Positions 53,298-61,936 of a stretch of DNA of 64,000 nt are shown piece after piece. The notes beneath the pieces are model-generated. The model saw only the letters and a list, made by a program, of their open reading frames with translations, was not told where the DNA came from and made no database searches. The translations under genes and the position numbers were made by a program. Every line of letters begins with the position of its first letter. Position 1 is the stretch's first letter. The DNA comes from Ferruginibacter sp. Lineage in GTDB: Bacteria; Bacteroidota; Bacteroidia; Chitinophagales; Chitinophagaceae. The DNA lies in assembly GCA_016786725.1 (NCBI GenBank), contig JAEUVU010000003.1, forward strand, positions 62,001-126,000, read 5' to 3'.

Positions 53298-55166
53298 ATG
53301 TTTCAAAATTACGATATTATAGTAGTGGGAGCCGGTCATGCCGGTTGTGAGGCGGCTGCATCAGCCGCAAACCTGGGAAGCAGGGTATTGTTAATCACCA
53401 TGAACCTGCAAACCATTGCTCAAATGAGCTGCAATCCTGCAATGGGAGGTATAGCAAAGGGGCAAATTGTACGTGAAATTGATGCAATGGGTGGATATAG
53501 CGGCATTGTGACTGATAAAAGCATGATTCAGTTCAGGATGCTTAACCGCTCAAAAGGTCCGGCCATGTGGAGCCCGAGGGTGCAAAGCGATAGAATGTTA
53601 TTTGCGGCAACTTGGAGAGAAATGCTTGAAAATACGCCCAATGTTGACTTTTACCAGGATACTGTACAAGGCCTTATTATTAAAGATGGGAAGGTAGCAG
53701 GAGTCACAACAGGCCTTGGCCATAAAATAAGATCCCAGGCTGTTATTTTAACCAATGGAACTTTTTTAAACGGCGTGATACATATTGGGGAGAAAAATTT
53801 TGGAGGAGGAAGAATGGCAGAAAAAGCATCAACCGGTATAACTGAGCAATTAATCTCTTTGGGATTTGAAACTGACAGGTTGAAAACGGGTACACCACCC
53901 AGAATTGATGGGAGAAGCCTCGACTACTCAAAAATGGAAGAGCAGAAAGGCGATGATGAAATTGTTGGATTCAGCTATTTAAATGAATACAAAATAAGAC
54001 CGAATCAGCAAAAAAGCTGCTGGATAACCTATACAAATGATGACGTACATGAACTATTAAAAACCGGGTTTGAAAAAAGCCCGATGTATCAGGGACGAAT
54101 ACAGGGAACCGGTCCCAGATATTGCCCAAGTATAGAAGATAAAATCAGCCGTTTTGCTCAAAGAGATCGGCATCAATTATTTGTAGAACCAGAGGGGTTT
54201 AATACCATAGAAATATATGTTAATGGTTTTTCTACTTCGTTACCAGAAGATGTTCAATATCAAGCACTTAAACTCGTTCCTGGATTTGAAAACTGTAAAA
54301 TGTTCAGGCCGGGCTATGCCATTGAATATGACTTTTTTCCACCAACACAGCTAAAATTCAGCCTTGAAACTAAGCTTATTGATAATTTATTTTTTGCAGG
54401 CCAGATTAATGGAACCACTGGCTATGAAGAGGCGGCTTGCCAGGGCCTGATGGCCGGCATTAATGCGCACCAAAAAGTAAAAACCTTAGAGCCGTTTATT
54501 TTAAAAAGAAGCGAAGCATATATTGGGGTATTAATTGACGATCTTATAAACAAGGGAACCGATGAACCATACCGCATGTTTACAAGCCGTGCCGAATTCA
54601 GGACCTTATTAAGACAGGACAATGCAGATATCCGCCTAACAGAAAAAAGCTATCGCCTCGGCCTTGCATCGCAGGAAAGAATGGATAAAGTGAGGGCAAA
54701 GATTGAAAGCGTTGAAAAAGTAAAATCAATACTATCAGCTACCAGCCTGGACCCTGAGGATGCAGACATCTACCTAGAAAGCGTACAATCTTCACTGCTA
54801 CCATCCAAACAAAAAGCAGCACAGGTGTTGTTGAGACCAATGGTTGGGCTTGCGGAAATGATAGATCATATTCCTAAACTGAAAACAGCCCTGGAAGGCT
54901 TTGACAAAGAAACGTTGGAACAGGCCGAAATTCAGGTTAAGTACGATACTTACATAGAAAAAGAAAAGGAACTGGTTTCAAAAATGGGTCAGCTTGAAGA
55001 CCTGGTAATACCGGATAATTTTAATTACGAAAAACTGAGTTCGCTTAGTAATGAAGCCCGACAGAAATTTATCAAAATAAAACCAAGAACGTTGGGGCAG
55101 GCTTCCCGTATTTCAGGTGTAAATCCCAGCGATGTGCAGATTTTAATGGTTTTTATGGGCAGATAA
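53298..55166 (+). CDS. mnmG: tRNA uridine-5-carboxymethylaminomethyl(34) synthesis enzyme MnmG (GidA)
   Basis: 622 residues, full length. The FAD-binding GAGHAGCEAA (about 10-19), SCNPAMGGIAKGQIVREIDAMGG, the long conserved GEKNFGGGRMAE and RLKTGTPPRIDGRS blocks, GYEEAACQGLMAGINA and the C-terminal GQASRISGVNPSDVQILMVFM are all present. With MnmE it modifies the wobble uridine of several tRNAs. In many bacteria mnmG lies beside parA/parB and the origin; here the two parS-like sites are next to it but parAB, mnmE and rsmG are not. It ends 5 bp from the converging helicase gene. Confidence 0.97.
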   Translation: MFQNYDIIVVGAGHAGCEAAASAANLGSRVLLITMNLQTIAQMSCNPAMGGIAKGQIVREIDAMGGYSGIVTDKSMIQFRMLNRSKGPAMWSPRVQSDRMLFAATWREMLENTPNVDFYQDTVQGLIIKDGKVAGVTTGLGHKIRSQAVILTNGTFLNGVIHIGEKNFGGGRMAEKASTGITEQLISLGFETDRLKTGTPPRIDGRSLDYSKMEEQKGDDEIVGFSYLNEYKIRPNQQKSCWITYTNDDVHELLKTGFEKSPMYQGRIQGTGPRYCPSIEDKISRFAQRDRHQLFVEPEGFNTIEIYVNGFSTSLPEDVQYQALKLVPGFENCKMFRPGYAIEYDFFPPTQLKFSLETKLIDNLFFAGQINGTTGYEEAACQGLMAGINAHQKVKTLEPFILKRSEAYIGVLIDDLINKGTDEPYRMFTSRAEFRTLLRQDNADIRLTEKSYRLGLASQERMDKVRAKIESVEKVKSILSATSLDPEDADIYLESVQSSLLPSKQKAAQVLLRPMVGLAEMIDHIPKLKTALEGFDKETLEQAEIQVKYDTYIEKEKELVSKMGQLEDLVIPDNFNYEKLSSLSNEARQKFIKIKPRTLGQASRISGVNPSDVQILMVFMGR

Positions 55167-55171
55167 ATTTT

Positions 55172-57628
55172 CTACTTTGTAATTGAAGCCAACACCATTC
55201 TCACTTCTCCATAACCAATATTTTTTGGCAGGTTACCAATTAAATTTTTAAGGCTGGCTGTTCCGTGTTTCGCAACAGCTTCTGCAATTGTTTTTTGTTT
55301 TTCGGAGCTGACAAAATCATTTACATCAATATCGCCGGTGCCAATAAAGTAAGCCAGGTGTCCTTCAATTGTAGTAGTAGTAAAATTTCTTTCTTTAGCA
55401 ATGGCTGAAATTTCCATCCCGTTTTTATACATTTCAAAAGTAACAGCTTTTGTATCAATTTTCGGCTCAGTACTTTTCAACTTCCTTTCTTTCTTAGGCA
55501 CTCCGCCTCTGGCATGCATATTTGTTTCAAGGCCATATCTTTCACAAAAACTCTGCACGGTTTCTAAAATTTCATCACCGTATTTTTCTGCCTTGGCTTT
55601 GCCAAAGCCACTTATCTGCATCAGATCTTTTTTTGTTAGAGGAAGATATGTCGCAATTTCCTGCAACGAAGCCTGGTTGGCAACCATGTAAATTGGCTGA
55701 TCGTTTTCTTTACAAATAATATTTCGCCAACGTGTTAAGGTATCGTACAATTCAGCATTCAAAAAATCACCGACTGCCCCTTTTGATTCAACTGCATAGC
55801 ATGTTAAATCAAATCTTGGTTGAACGTATTTTAATTTATGCTGTAAAAAACCGGTTACAGAAAAGGGCTGCTTACAATACTGCAAATAAAAATTGCAATT
55901 AAATAAAGCCAGGGCCAGTTCGTTTAGCTTTTCGTTGACAACAGTTGCGGCTTCTTTATGCTCTGTATTGATTGGGTGCGATTTTAATTCACGTATATAG
56001 GCTTCATTTTTTGGAATAAAATGATTGGCTGCATCAGAAATCCTTTTTTGAAGAGCAGGATTTTTTTCAATAACAGCTTCGTCTTTCATTAAAAAAGAAA
56101 CATGGCCAATAAATTTCAAGCCAACTTCCTTATCTGAAGCCAAATGTTGCCTTAAATTTTCTATCCAGATTTTAGAATTCTCATTTAATTTATCGGCATG
56201 CTGATGAATTTGAAAAGCCAATTGTTCAAGAGCAGAAATTGTTTCGTAAAAAGAGAAAATCTCTTCCAGTAATTGTTGTGTAAATAACTGCCTTGCGCCG
56301 GCAAATCTTTCTGCAAGGGAACCCTTGTGCGTTAATGATTGCTGGCCTTTAATTACATGATCGTTACTAAAAAGCGTTGCGGATGAAAGCTTGCTCAACA
56401 ACACAATTCCCTCTAAACTGGTGCAGCGGCTCAGCGCTACATACACCTGGCCGCTGCTGAATGATGCTCCCGCATCGATCATCACCTTTTCAAAAGTTAA
56501 GCCCTGGCTTTTGTGAATAGTAATGGCCCAGGCAAGCCGTAAAGGATATTGTGTAAAAGTGCCCAATGTTTCCTGCTCAAGTTTTCCATCCGTTCGGTTT
56601 AAGGTGTAGCGGGTATTTTCCCAGGTTTCTTTTACTACTTCAATTTCCACACCATCGCAATCCACAACAATTTTATCTTTTTCCAACAGCTTTACTACGC
56701 CGATCTTTCCATTAAAATATCTCCTTGAAATAATATCATTTTTTAAAAACATTACCTGTGCTCCTTCTTTTAAAACAAGTTCTGCTTCTGCAGGAAAAGC
56801 ATGCTCCGGAAAATCTTCTTCAACAACAGCCCTGAAAGTGAATGCTGGCGTAAACAACACCTCTATTTTATTCTGATTAATTTCTGCAGCCTGTTTGTTG
56901 TGTGATGTGAGCGTGATATACTTTTCACCAGGCATGGGCGAAAACAACGGATCATAGCGCATGTGCAGGTCTTCAAAATCATCGGCATCCATTTGATTGT
57001 TGCGAACCTTGTTAAGCAGGCGTACAAATGAATCTTCTTTTTGCCGGTAAATTTTGTTCAACTCAATCAGTAGCGGTATTTGCTCCTTAATAGCAAGGCT
57101 ATCGAAGAAAAAGGGTGAAGTATAATACTCCTGCAAAATACCCCACTCGTGATTTTGTGCAACAGGCGGCAATTGATGCAGATCCCCAATGCATAATAAT
57201 TGTACACCACCAAACGGCGTGGCATAATTCCGGCGAATGCTTTTTAGAATAGTATCAATTGCATCCAAAACATCGCAACGAACCATGCTGATCTCGTCAA
57301 TCACCAGCAACTCTATTTTGCGCAGCAGTTGCTGGCGCTGTTTGTTGTATCTTATTTTGGCCAGCAGTTCATCTTTATTATTCCTGGTTGGTAAAAACGG
57401 ATGAAAAGGCAATTGAAACAAACTGTGTAATGTAACGCCACCAGCATTAATTGCGGCCACACCGGTTGGCGCAGCCACCACAATGTTTTTAGTAGAATTC
57501 TCTTTCAGGTATTTCAAAAAAGTGGTTTTGCCCGTACCGGCCTTACCTGTTAGAAAAATATTTTCATTCGTTTCGGTAACGAATCTGTAAGCCAGGTCGA
57601 ATATCTCGTTATGTTCAATTGTTTGCAT
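55172..57628 (-). CDS. PIF1-like helicase with HRDC and C-terminal HTH domains
   Basis: 818 residues from the ATG at 57628; the frame continues upstream into ssb but through the ssb terminator, so that part is not coding. The helicase core has Walker A GKAGTGKTTFLKYL (about 24-37), LLVIDEISMVR (Walker B), QLLCIGDLHQLPPV, and WAITIHKSQGLTFEKVMIDAG near residue 370, as in PIF1/RecD2-type SF1B enzymes. An HRDC domain (about 625-690, LTRWRNIICKENDQPIYMVANQASLQEIA) and a RecQ-like HTH (about 725-818, MYKNGMEISAIAKERNFTTTTIEGHLAYFI) follow. Such proteins unwind DNA at forks or G-quadruplexes. It stands directly after ssb. Confidence 0.92.
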   Translation of the reverse strand: MQTIEHNEIFDLAYRFVTETNENIFLTGKAGTGKTTFLKYLKENSTKNIVVAAPTGVAAINAGGVTLHSLFQLPFHPFLPTRNNKDELLAKIRYNKQRQQLLRKIELLVIDEISMVRCDVLDAIDTILKSIRRNYATPFGGVQLLCIGDLHQLPPVAQNHEWGILQEYYTSPFFFDSLAIKEQIPLLIELNKIYRQKEDSFVRLLNKVRNNQMDADDFEDLHMRYDPLFSPMPGEKYITLTSHNKQAAEINQNKIEVLFTPAFTFRAVVEEDFPEHAFPAEAELVLKEGAQVMFLKNDIISRRYFNGKIGVVKLLEKDKIVVDCDGVEIEVVKETWENTRYTLNRTDGKLEQETLGTFTQYPLRLAWAITIHKSQGLTFEKVMIDAGASFSSGQVYVALSRCTSLEGIVLLSKLSSATLFSNDHVIKGQQSLTHKGSLAERFAGARQLFTQQLLEEIFSFYETISALEQLAFQIHQHADKLNENSKIWIENLRQHLASDKEVGLKFIGHVSFLMKDEAVIEKNPALQKRISDAANHFIPKNEAYIRELKSHPINTEHKEAATVVNEKLNELALALFNCNFYLQYCKQPFSVTGFLQHKLKYVQPRFDLTCYAVESKGAVGDFLNAELYDTLTRWRNIICKENDQPIYMVANQASLQEIATYLPLTKKDLMQISGFGKAKAEKYGDEILETVQSFCERYGLETNMHARGGVPKKERKLKSTEPKIDTKAVTFEMYKNGMEISAIAKERNFTTTTIEGHLAYFIGTGDIDVNDFVSSEKQKTIAEAVAKHGTASLKNLIGNLPKNIGYGEVRMVLASITK

Positions 57629-57658
57629 TGCGATAAAGATAAGAGGAGATAATAAGAA

Positions 57659-57692
57659 AAGAACACCGGTCAATTTCTCAACCGGCGTTCTT
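57659..57692 (-). terminator. hairpin terminator after ssb
   Basis: AAGAACACCGGT pairs with ACCGGCGTTCTT with one mismatch across a 10-base loop, 10 bases after the ssb stop. On the minus strand the hairpin is followed by TTCTTATTATCT, a moderately T-rich tail. Confidence 0.7.
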
Positions 57693-57701
57693 GAACAAGG
57701 C

Positions 57702-58046
57702 TTACGCCTCAGCTTTGCTTCCCAACAGCAAAAGTTCATTCACCTCTACTTCAGTAACATACTTTTTGTTTCCATCTTTATCGGTGTAACTGCGGTTGAT
57801 AAGTTTACCTTCAATTGCAATTTCTTTTCCTTTTGTTAGATACTTTTCGGCAAGCTCTGCCACTTTACCCCAGGCTACGAGGTTGTGCCAGGTTGTTTCT
57901 TTTACTTTTTCGCCGTGGGCGTTTCGATAGCTTTCACTTGTTGCCAGGCTGAAACGGGCCAGCTTTTTACCGCTTTCAATTGTTTTTACTTCTGGTGCGT
58001 TGCCCAGGTTGCCAATCAGTTGAACTTTGTTTTTTAATGTGTACAT
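57702..58046 (-). CDS. ssb: single-stranded DNA-binding protein, short form
   Basis: 114 residues: an OB-fold domain only (NKVQLIGNLGNAPEVKTIESGKKLARFSLATSE, TTWHNLVAWGKVAELAEKYLTKGKEIAIEGKL, YVTEVEVNELLLLG). It ends ...LGSKAEA and lacks the flexible tail and acidic DDxxPF tip with which the main bacterial SSB recruits partners, so it is likely a secondary SSB. It lies next to a PIF1-type helicase but is separated from it by a hairpin. A strong 7-bp hairpin stands only 15 bases upstream of its ATG, in the leader, where it could affect translation. Confidence 0.93.
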   Translation of the reverse strand: MYTLKNKVQLIGNLGNAPEVKTIESGKKLARFSLATSESYRNAHGEKVKETTWHNLVAWGKVAELAEKYLTKGKEIAIEGKLINRSYTDKDGNKKYVTEVEVNELLLLGSKAEA

Positions 58047-58061
58047 GTTTTTTTGTTTTAT

Positions 58062-58081
58062 GTTCCGCTTTTGGGCGGAAC
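58062..58081 (-). promoter_or_regulatory. hairpin in the ssb leader
   Basis: GTTCCGC and GCGGAAC form a perfect 7-bp stem with a 6-base loop, ending 15 bases before the ssb ATG. No plus-strand gene ends here, so it is more likely a leader structure of ssb than a terminator. Confidence 0.45.
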
Positions 58082-58242
58082 GGTTTTTAATTTATTTCAA
58101 TCAACCGGTTTGTTTGTGGTTGACAGTGCAAAGGTGGGGTGGCCAGAGAGCGATAGCCGGAGATTAAACATTTGCTTACCTTTATAACCGTATGTAAACG
58201 GTTGTATCGGAACGGCCAATTTCTAAAACCTAAACCTGCATT

Positions 58243-58617
58243 ATGTTACAGCAAAACGAAGCCAAAGCCTGCCTCTATTGCAAAAAGCCCGTAAAAGGCC
58301 GCAGCGATAAAAAATTCTGCGATGATTATTGCAGGGCCGCCTATAATAACGAACTGAAAAGCGCTGCGAATAACTATATCCGAAACGTAAATAATGCCTT
58401 AGGAAAAAACCGCCGAATATTAGAAAGCCTGCTGCCGGATGGAGAGGCAACAACAAAAGCCAGTCGCGATAAACTGATAGAAAAAGGGTTTCAGTTTAAA
58501 TACCATACCCATCAATACACGGCAAAAAACGGTAACACTTATTTATATTGCTATGAGTATGGTTACCTTCCTTTGGAAAATAACTGGTTTCTTATAGTTA
58601 AAAGAAACGAAGAATAA
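58243..58617 (+). CDS. zinc-ribbon protein (DUF2116-like)
   Basis: 124 residues. The N-terminal cysteines C10-x2-C13-x12-C26-x3-C30 (CLYCKKPVKGRSDKKFCDDYC) form a small zinc-binding module resembling DUF2116 ribbons; the C-terminal part (KGFQFKYHTHQYTAKNGNTYLYCYEYGYLPLENNWFLIV) is a small alpha/beta domain that I have seen attached to the same ribbon in Bacteroidota proteins. Cytoplasmic, possibly nucleic-acid binding. It is divergent from ssb across a 196-bp region that also contains a short AACCGT/ACGGTT inverted repeat (58186-58203). Function unknown. Confidence 0.82.
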   Translation: MLQQNEAKACLYCKKPVKGRSDKKFCDDYCRAAYNNELKSAANNYIRNVNNALGKNRRILESLLPDGEATTKASRDKLIEKGFQFKYHTHQYTAKNGNTYLYCYEYGYLPLENNWFLIVKRNEE

Positions 58618-58680
58618 CATGCTGGCCAAAGCAACAATTCCTTAATATTTTACATCTTAGTTTATGCAGCCATTATAAAT

Positions 58681-58688
58681 TAACTTTG
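58681..58688 (+). promoter_or_regulatory. putative -7 box of the T9SS type B gene
   Basis: TAACTTTG matches TAnnTTTG, 12 bases before the ATG at 58701. A degenerate TTAG lies 20 bp upstream at the -33 position. Confidence 0.5.
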
Positions 58689-58700
58689 CAGGCTTAATAA

Positions 58701-60641
58701 ATGAATTTGAGATTGCTTTTAAATAAGATTACAGGGCTCGTTCTCATACTTACCTGTTGCTTTTCGCAAAATGCGGATTCGCAATGCACAACTCCTGTAA
58801 ATATTTTTCCTTACACCGAAGGTTTTGAAACTACAAATGGCAACTGGACCAGCGGTGGCACCGCCAGCGACTGGGCATGGGGCACACCCAATAAAACTGT
58901 AATTACCGGTGCCGCTACCGGCACCAAATGCTGGATAGCCGGAGGGTTAACCGGGGGTAGTTATAATAACGGAGAAAGATCATGGCTGCAAAGCCCCTGC
59001 TTCGATTTCACAGCATTACAATATCCGCATATTTCATTTAATGTTTTTTGGGAAACAGAGCAGCGTTTTGACGGAGCAACTTTTGAATACTCTACAGACC
59101 TGGGTGCAACCTGGGCTAATGTGGGCTGGGTATTTGAAGGAGCTAATTGTTTAAACGATAACTGGTTCAATAACGCTTCAATAGTATATATTTCACCGCC
59201 TGCATTTACAGCCAATGGATGGTCTGGTAATATACAGTCAACCAGCGGTAGTTGCCTGGGCGGAGAGGGTAGCGGAGGGTGGCTTAGTGCAAAACATACC
59301 CTTATTAACCTTGCAGGACAACCAAATGTAATTTTCCGTTTTGTTTTTGGTGCCGGCACACAATGTAATGCTTACGATGGCTTTGCTGTTGATGATATCG
59401 TAATTGGTGATGCCCCGCCAAACAACGCTTCATTCACCTGGTCGTGCACCAATAATAATACAGTGGTATTCACCAATACATCGGCACTTTGCCCAACCGG
59501 TACCGCCTGGGATTTTGGCGATCCTGCCTCTGGTGCAAACAATACATCATCGCTGCCAAACCCAACACATATTTTTTCGGGGCCGGGGCAATACACAGTT
59601 ACCTTAACTGCAACGGGTCCGGGCAATGCCCCATCAACATTTCCTCAAACCATCAATATACTTGGTGTAACAACAGCGGTAACGGGAACCAATAATTGTG
59701 CAGGCGAGAATAATGGTTCAATTACAGCCAATGTTATTCCTGCTGTGGCTTCACCATTGTTTTACAACTGGAACACAGTTCCTGCTCAAACAACACAAAC
59801 CATTTCGGGCCTGGGCGCCGGAACATATACAGTAAATGTAAGCGCCCTGAACAGTTGCGCTGTTTCAGCCACAGAAACGATAACCGCACCCGCCGCACTG
59901 TCGCACACAGTTAGTATTTTAAATCCCGGCTGTGGAATACCATCAGGCACTGCAACTATTACAGAGTCTGGAGGAACACCACCTTACGCCTACTTATGGT
60001 CTCCTTATGGAGGCAGCGGCTCAACGGCAACCGGATTAATACCGGGCAACTATACAGTTACAGTTACAGACAGCAAGGGCTGTTTTGAAAACATACCCGT
60101 TTCCATTACTAATGCAACGCCCCCTGCCATTAGCATAATCAATAAAAAAGATGCAGGCTGTTTTGGGTTGAGCAATGGGGCTGCAACTGCCCAGGTAACC
60201 GGCGGTACGCCACCTTTTAGCTATAGCTGGAACACGGTACCCGCCCAAACAACTGCAACAGTCAATAACCTACCTGCCGGTATTTATACAATAACAGTTA
60301 TGGATGATAATACCTGCACCTCATCTGCCACCGTGCAGATAAACGAACCGGCCGCCGGCAGTTGCGGCGATGTATATTTTCCCAATGCTTTTACGCCCAA
60401 TGGCGATGCAACCAATCCCGACTTTGGCGCCCTGGGTAACCTGGCTGCCGTAAGCAATTATTTGCTGCATATTTACAACCGGTATGGCGAACTTATCTTT
60501 TACACCCGCGACCCTTACAAAAAATGGGATGGTTTGTACAAAGGCAAACAATTAAGTGGCAATTATGTGTGGGTTGCAAGTTTTACTTACAAGGGAAATA
60601 TTAAAAGAGAAGAACAGGGAACGGTGATGATCATCAGATAA
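58701..60641 (+). CDS. T9SS type B surface protein with jelly-roll, PKD and SprB-type repeats
   Basis: 646 residues with a signal peptide (residues about 1-28, ending NADSQC). Residues 35-235 form a MAM/choice-of-anchor-J-like jelly roll (YTEGFETTNGNWTSGG, DGFAVDDIVIG). Then a PKD domain (TAWDFGDPASGANNTSSLPNPTHIFSGPGQYTVTLTA written in pieces: AWDFGDPASG, HIFSGPGQYTVTLTA), two to three SprB-like repeats (NNCAGENNGSITANV, GGTPPFSYSWNTVPAQTT, LPAGIYTITVMDDNTC), and the gliding-motility C-terminal domain FPNAFTPNGDATNPDF ... LHIYNRYGELIFYT. This tail type sends cargo through T9SS to surface polysaccharide-independent anchoring, as in SprB-like adhesins. It has its own -7 box. Confidence 0.92.
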   Translation: MNLRLLLNKITGLVLILTCCFSQNADSQCTTPVNIFPYTEGFETTNGNWTSGGTASDWAWGTPNKTVITGAATGTKCWIAGGLTGGSYNNGERSWLQSPCFDFTALQYPHISFNVFWETEQRFDGATFEYSTDLGATWANVGWVFEGANCLNDNWFNNASIVYISPPAFTANGWSGNIQSTSGSCLGGEGSGGWLSAKHTLINLAGQPNVIFRFVFGAGTQCNAYDGFAVDDIVIGDAPPNNASFTWSCTNNNTVVFTNTSALCPTGTAWDFGDPASGANNTSSLPNPTHIFSGPGQYTVTLTATGPGNAPSTFPQTINILGVTTAVTGTNNCAGENNGSITANVIPAVASPLFYNWNTVPAQTTQTISGLGAGTYTVNVSALNSCAVSATETITAPAALSHTVSILNPGCGIPSGTATITESGGTPPYAYLWSPYGGSGSTATGLIPGNYTVTVTDSKGCFENIPVSITNATPPAISIINKKDAGCFGLSNGAATAQVTGGTPPFSYSWNTVPAQTTATVNNLPAGIYTITVMDDNTCTSSATVQINEPAAGSCGDVYFPNAFTPNGDATNPDFGALGNLAAVSNYLLHIYNRYGELIFYTRDPYKKWDGLYKGKQLSGNYVWVASFTYKGNIKREEQGTVMIIR

Positions 60642-60697
60642 TGATTTAGAATTATTGGTTTACATTTATAAAAGCATTTACCAGATTAATATACTTT

Positions 60698-61363
60698 ATG
60701 AAACAACTGATAACCCTGGTATTTATTTCCTGCGTTTTATTTAGCTGTAAGAAATCATCCGGCGAAGATGAATATTATACTGTAACAGGAATAGTTTTGG
60801 ATTTCGACTCTCATACCCCGATTTCTGATGCAAAAGTTTATGTAAAAGTGTTTACAACGATAACAGTATTAGATAGCGCTGTTTCAGATGCCAATGGAAA
60901 AGTTTCATTTAGATTTAAAAATGACGGAAGGCATATGACTCTTCATCCAGCTAAGCCAGCTCTTCTGAATCCTGTATACCTATATCTTTCTTACATAGAT
61001 GAAAAAGACAGAACAGATACCTTGTATCTGGCCAGGCCATCATTTGTGAACTTTACATCGCACAAAACAGGGATCTACTTAGCTACCGATACAGTAAACA
61101 TTCAGGTGCAAAATGATTACATAGAACCAACCGGTATACAATATTCTCATCCAAGAACCATATACAAAGGTCCTGCAAATGTTGCGGATAAAACCTTTAA
61201 TCTGCAAACAATTTATGGACATAACATCGGCAGCTTCTTTTTTGGCGCAACAAAAATGTATTTTGGTTGCGAAATAATACGAAACGGAGGCGTGATTGCT
61301 GCCATATCAGATTCAACAAACATTATCCGTTTCGGCACACAAAATTTTACACTTAATTATTGA
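60698..61363 (+). CDS. lipoprotein with carboxypeptidase-regulatory-like domain
   Basis: 221 residues. The lipobox LFSC (about Cys17) gives an anchored lipoprotein. Residues about 28-125 (YYTVTGIVLDFDSHTPISDAKVYVK ... DSAVSDANGKVSFRF) have the wording of the beta-sandwich carboxypeptidase regulatory-like (CarboxypepD_reg) domain, often found in surface proteins and at the front of TonB receptors. The rest is beta-rich without a known motif. It lies 56 bp after the T9SS type B gene and may be co-transcribed. Ligand unknown. Confidence 0.8.
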   Translation: MKQLITLVFISCVLFSCKKSSGEDEYYTVTGIVLDFDSHTPISDAKVYVKVFTTITVLDSAVSDANGKVSFRFKNDGRHMTLHPAKPALLNPVYLYLSYIDEKDRTDTLYLARPSFVNFTSHKTGIYLATDTVNIQVQNDYIEPTGIQYSHPRTIYKGPANVADKTFNLQTIYGHNIGSFFFGATKMYFGCEIIRNGGVIAAISDSTNIIRFGTQNFTLNY

Positions 61364-61502
61364 GCCACTCTAACCAATAAAAATCTATAGCACTCTGATT
61401 TTTTATTCTTGAATCTTTGCCCCGCTTTTTTCGCAACAACATCCCATTAACATAACCCATACAAAAAAATGATAAGTACTTTGTAGCTTTATAAAAAACT
61501 GA

Positions 61503-61847
61503 TTGTTTGTTTTGAGTAAGCTAACGGCCATATTTTTTCTGCTGACATTTGCCTGGCTGCAATACAGCAGGCAATTGAGTTTTTTTCACTGTAAAATAAC
61601 CAATACTTTTTCTGTGGACCAATGCGATTGTGAAAAACTGGTATCTGATACAGCCTATGATAGCGAACAAAATTTACCGCTGCAGAAAACAACCGAACAA
61701 ACTTTAACAGATGAGTATTATACTCCGGTAACAACCTGTTTTTATATTTCTCTTATAATAAACAGCAACACCCGTCACGCAGTGCGGCTTCCTTGGGGGT
61801 ATACATTTCGCTATGCCAATAACCTGCTAAAGCCTCCACAGGCTTAA
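61503..61847 (+). CDS. small exported or membrane protein
   Basis: 114 residues. The frame has no ATG; TTG at 61503 or, more probably, TTG at 61512 would start the hydrophobic leader LTAIFFLLTFAWLQ. The mature part has four cysteines (FFHCK, QCDCEK, TTCFY) and ends RYANNLLKPPQA. Small proteins of this size with an N-terminal leader, Cys-x-Cys and a terminal PP motif occur in Bacteroidota near metal-uptake genes, but none are here and I cannot name the family. Confidence that it is real is moderate because of the start codon. Confidence 0.5.
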   Translation: MFVLSKLTAIFFLLTFAWLQYSRQLSFFHCKITNTFSVDQCDCEKLVSDTAYDSEQNLPLQKTTEQTLTDEYYTPVTTCFYISLIINSNTRHAVRLPWGYTFRYANNLLKPPQA

Positions 61848-61936
61848 TTAACATAACAATTCCTTTTTTAGTTTTATTTAGCTTCATGCAAATGAAGATG
61901 AGCGCCTTTTTACCATTTCAAAAAAATAATCAGACT

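Noticed and set aside
57629..57739. N-terminal extension of the PIF1-like helicase overlapping ssb
   Set aside because: It would translate the ssb 3' end and terminator hairpin; the conserved domain begins after the ATG at 57628.
61489..61734. Minus-strand frame opposite the small protein at 61503-61847
   Set aside because: It lacks a leader or domain, while the plus-strand frame has a hydrophobic leader and cysteine pattern; only one of the two is likely real.
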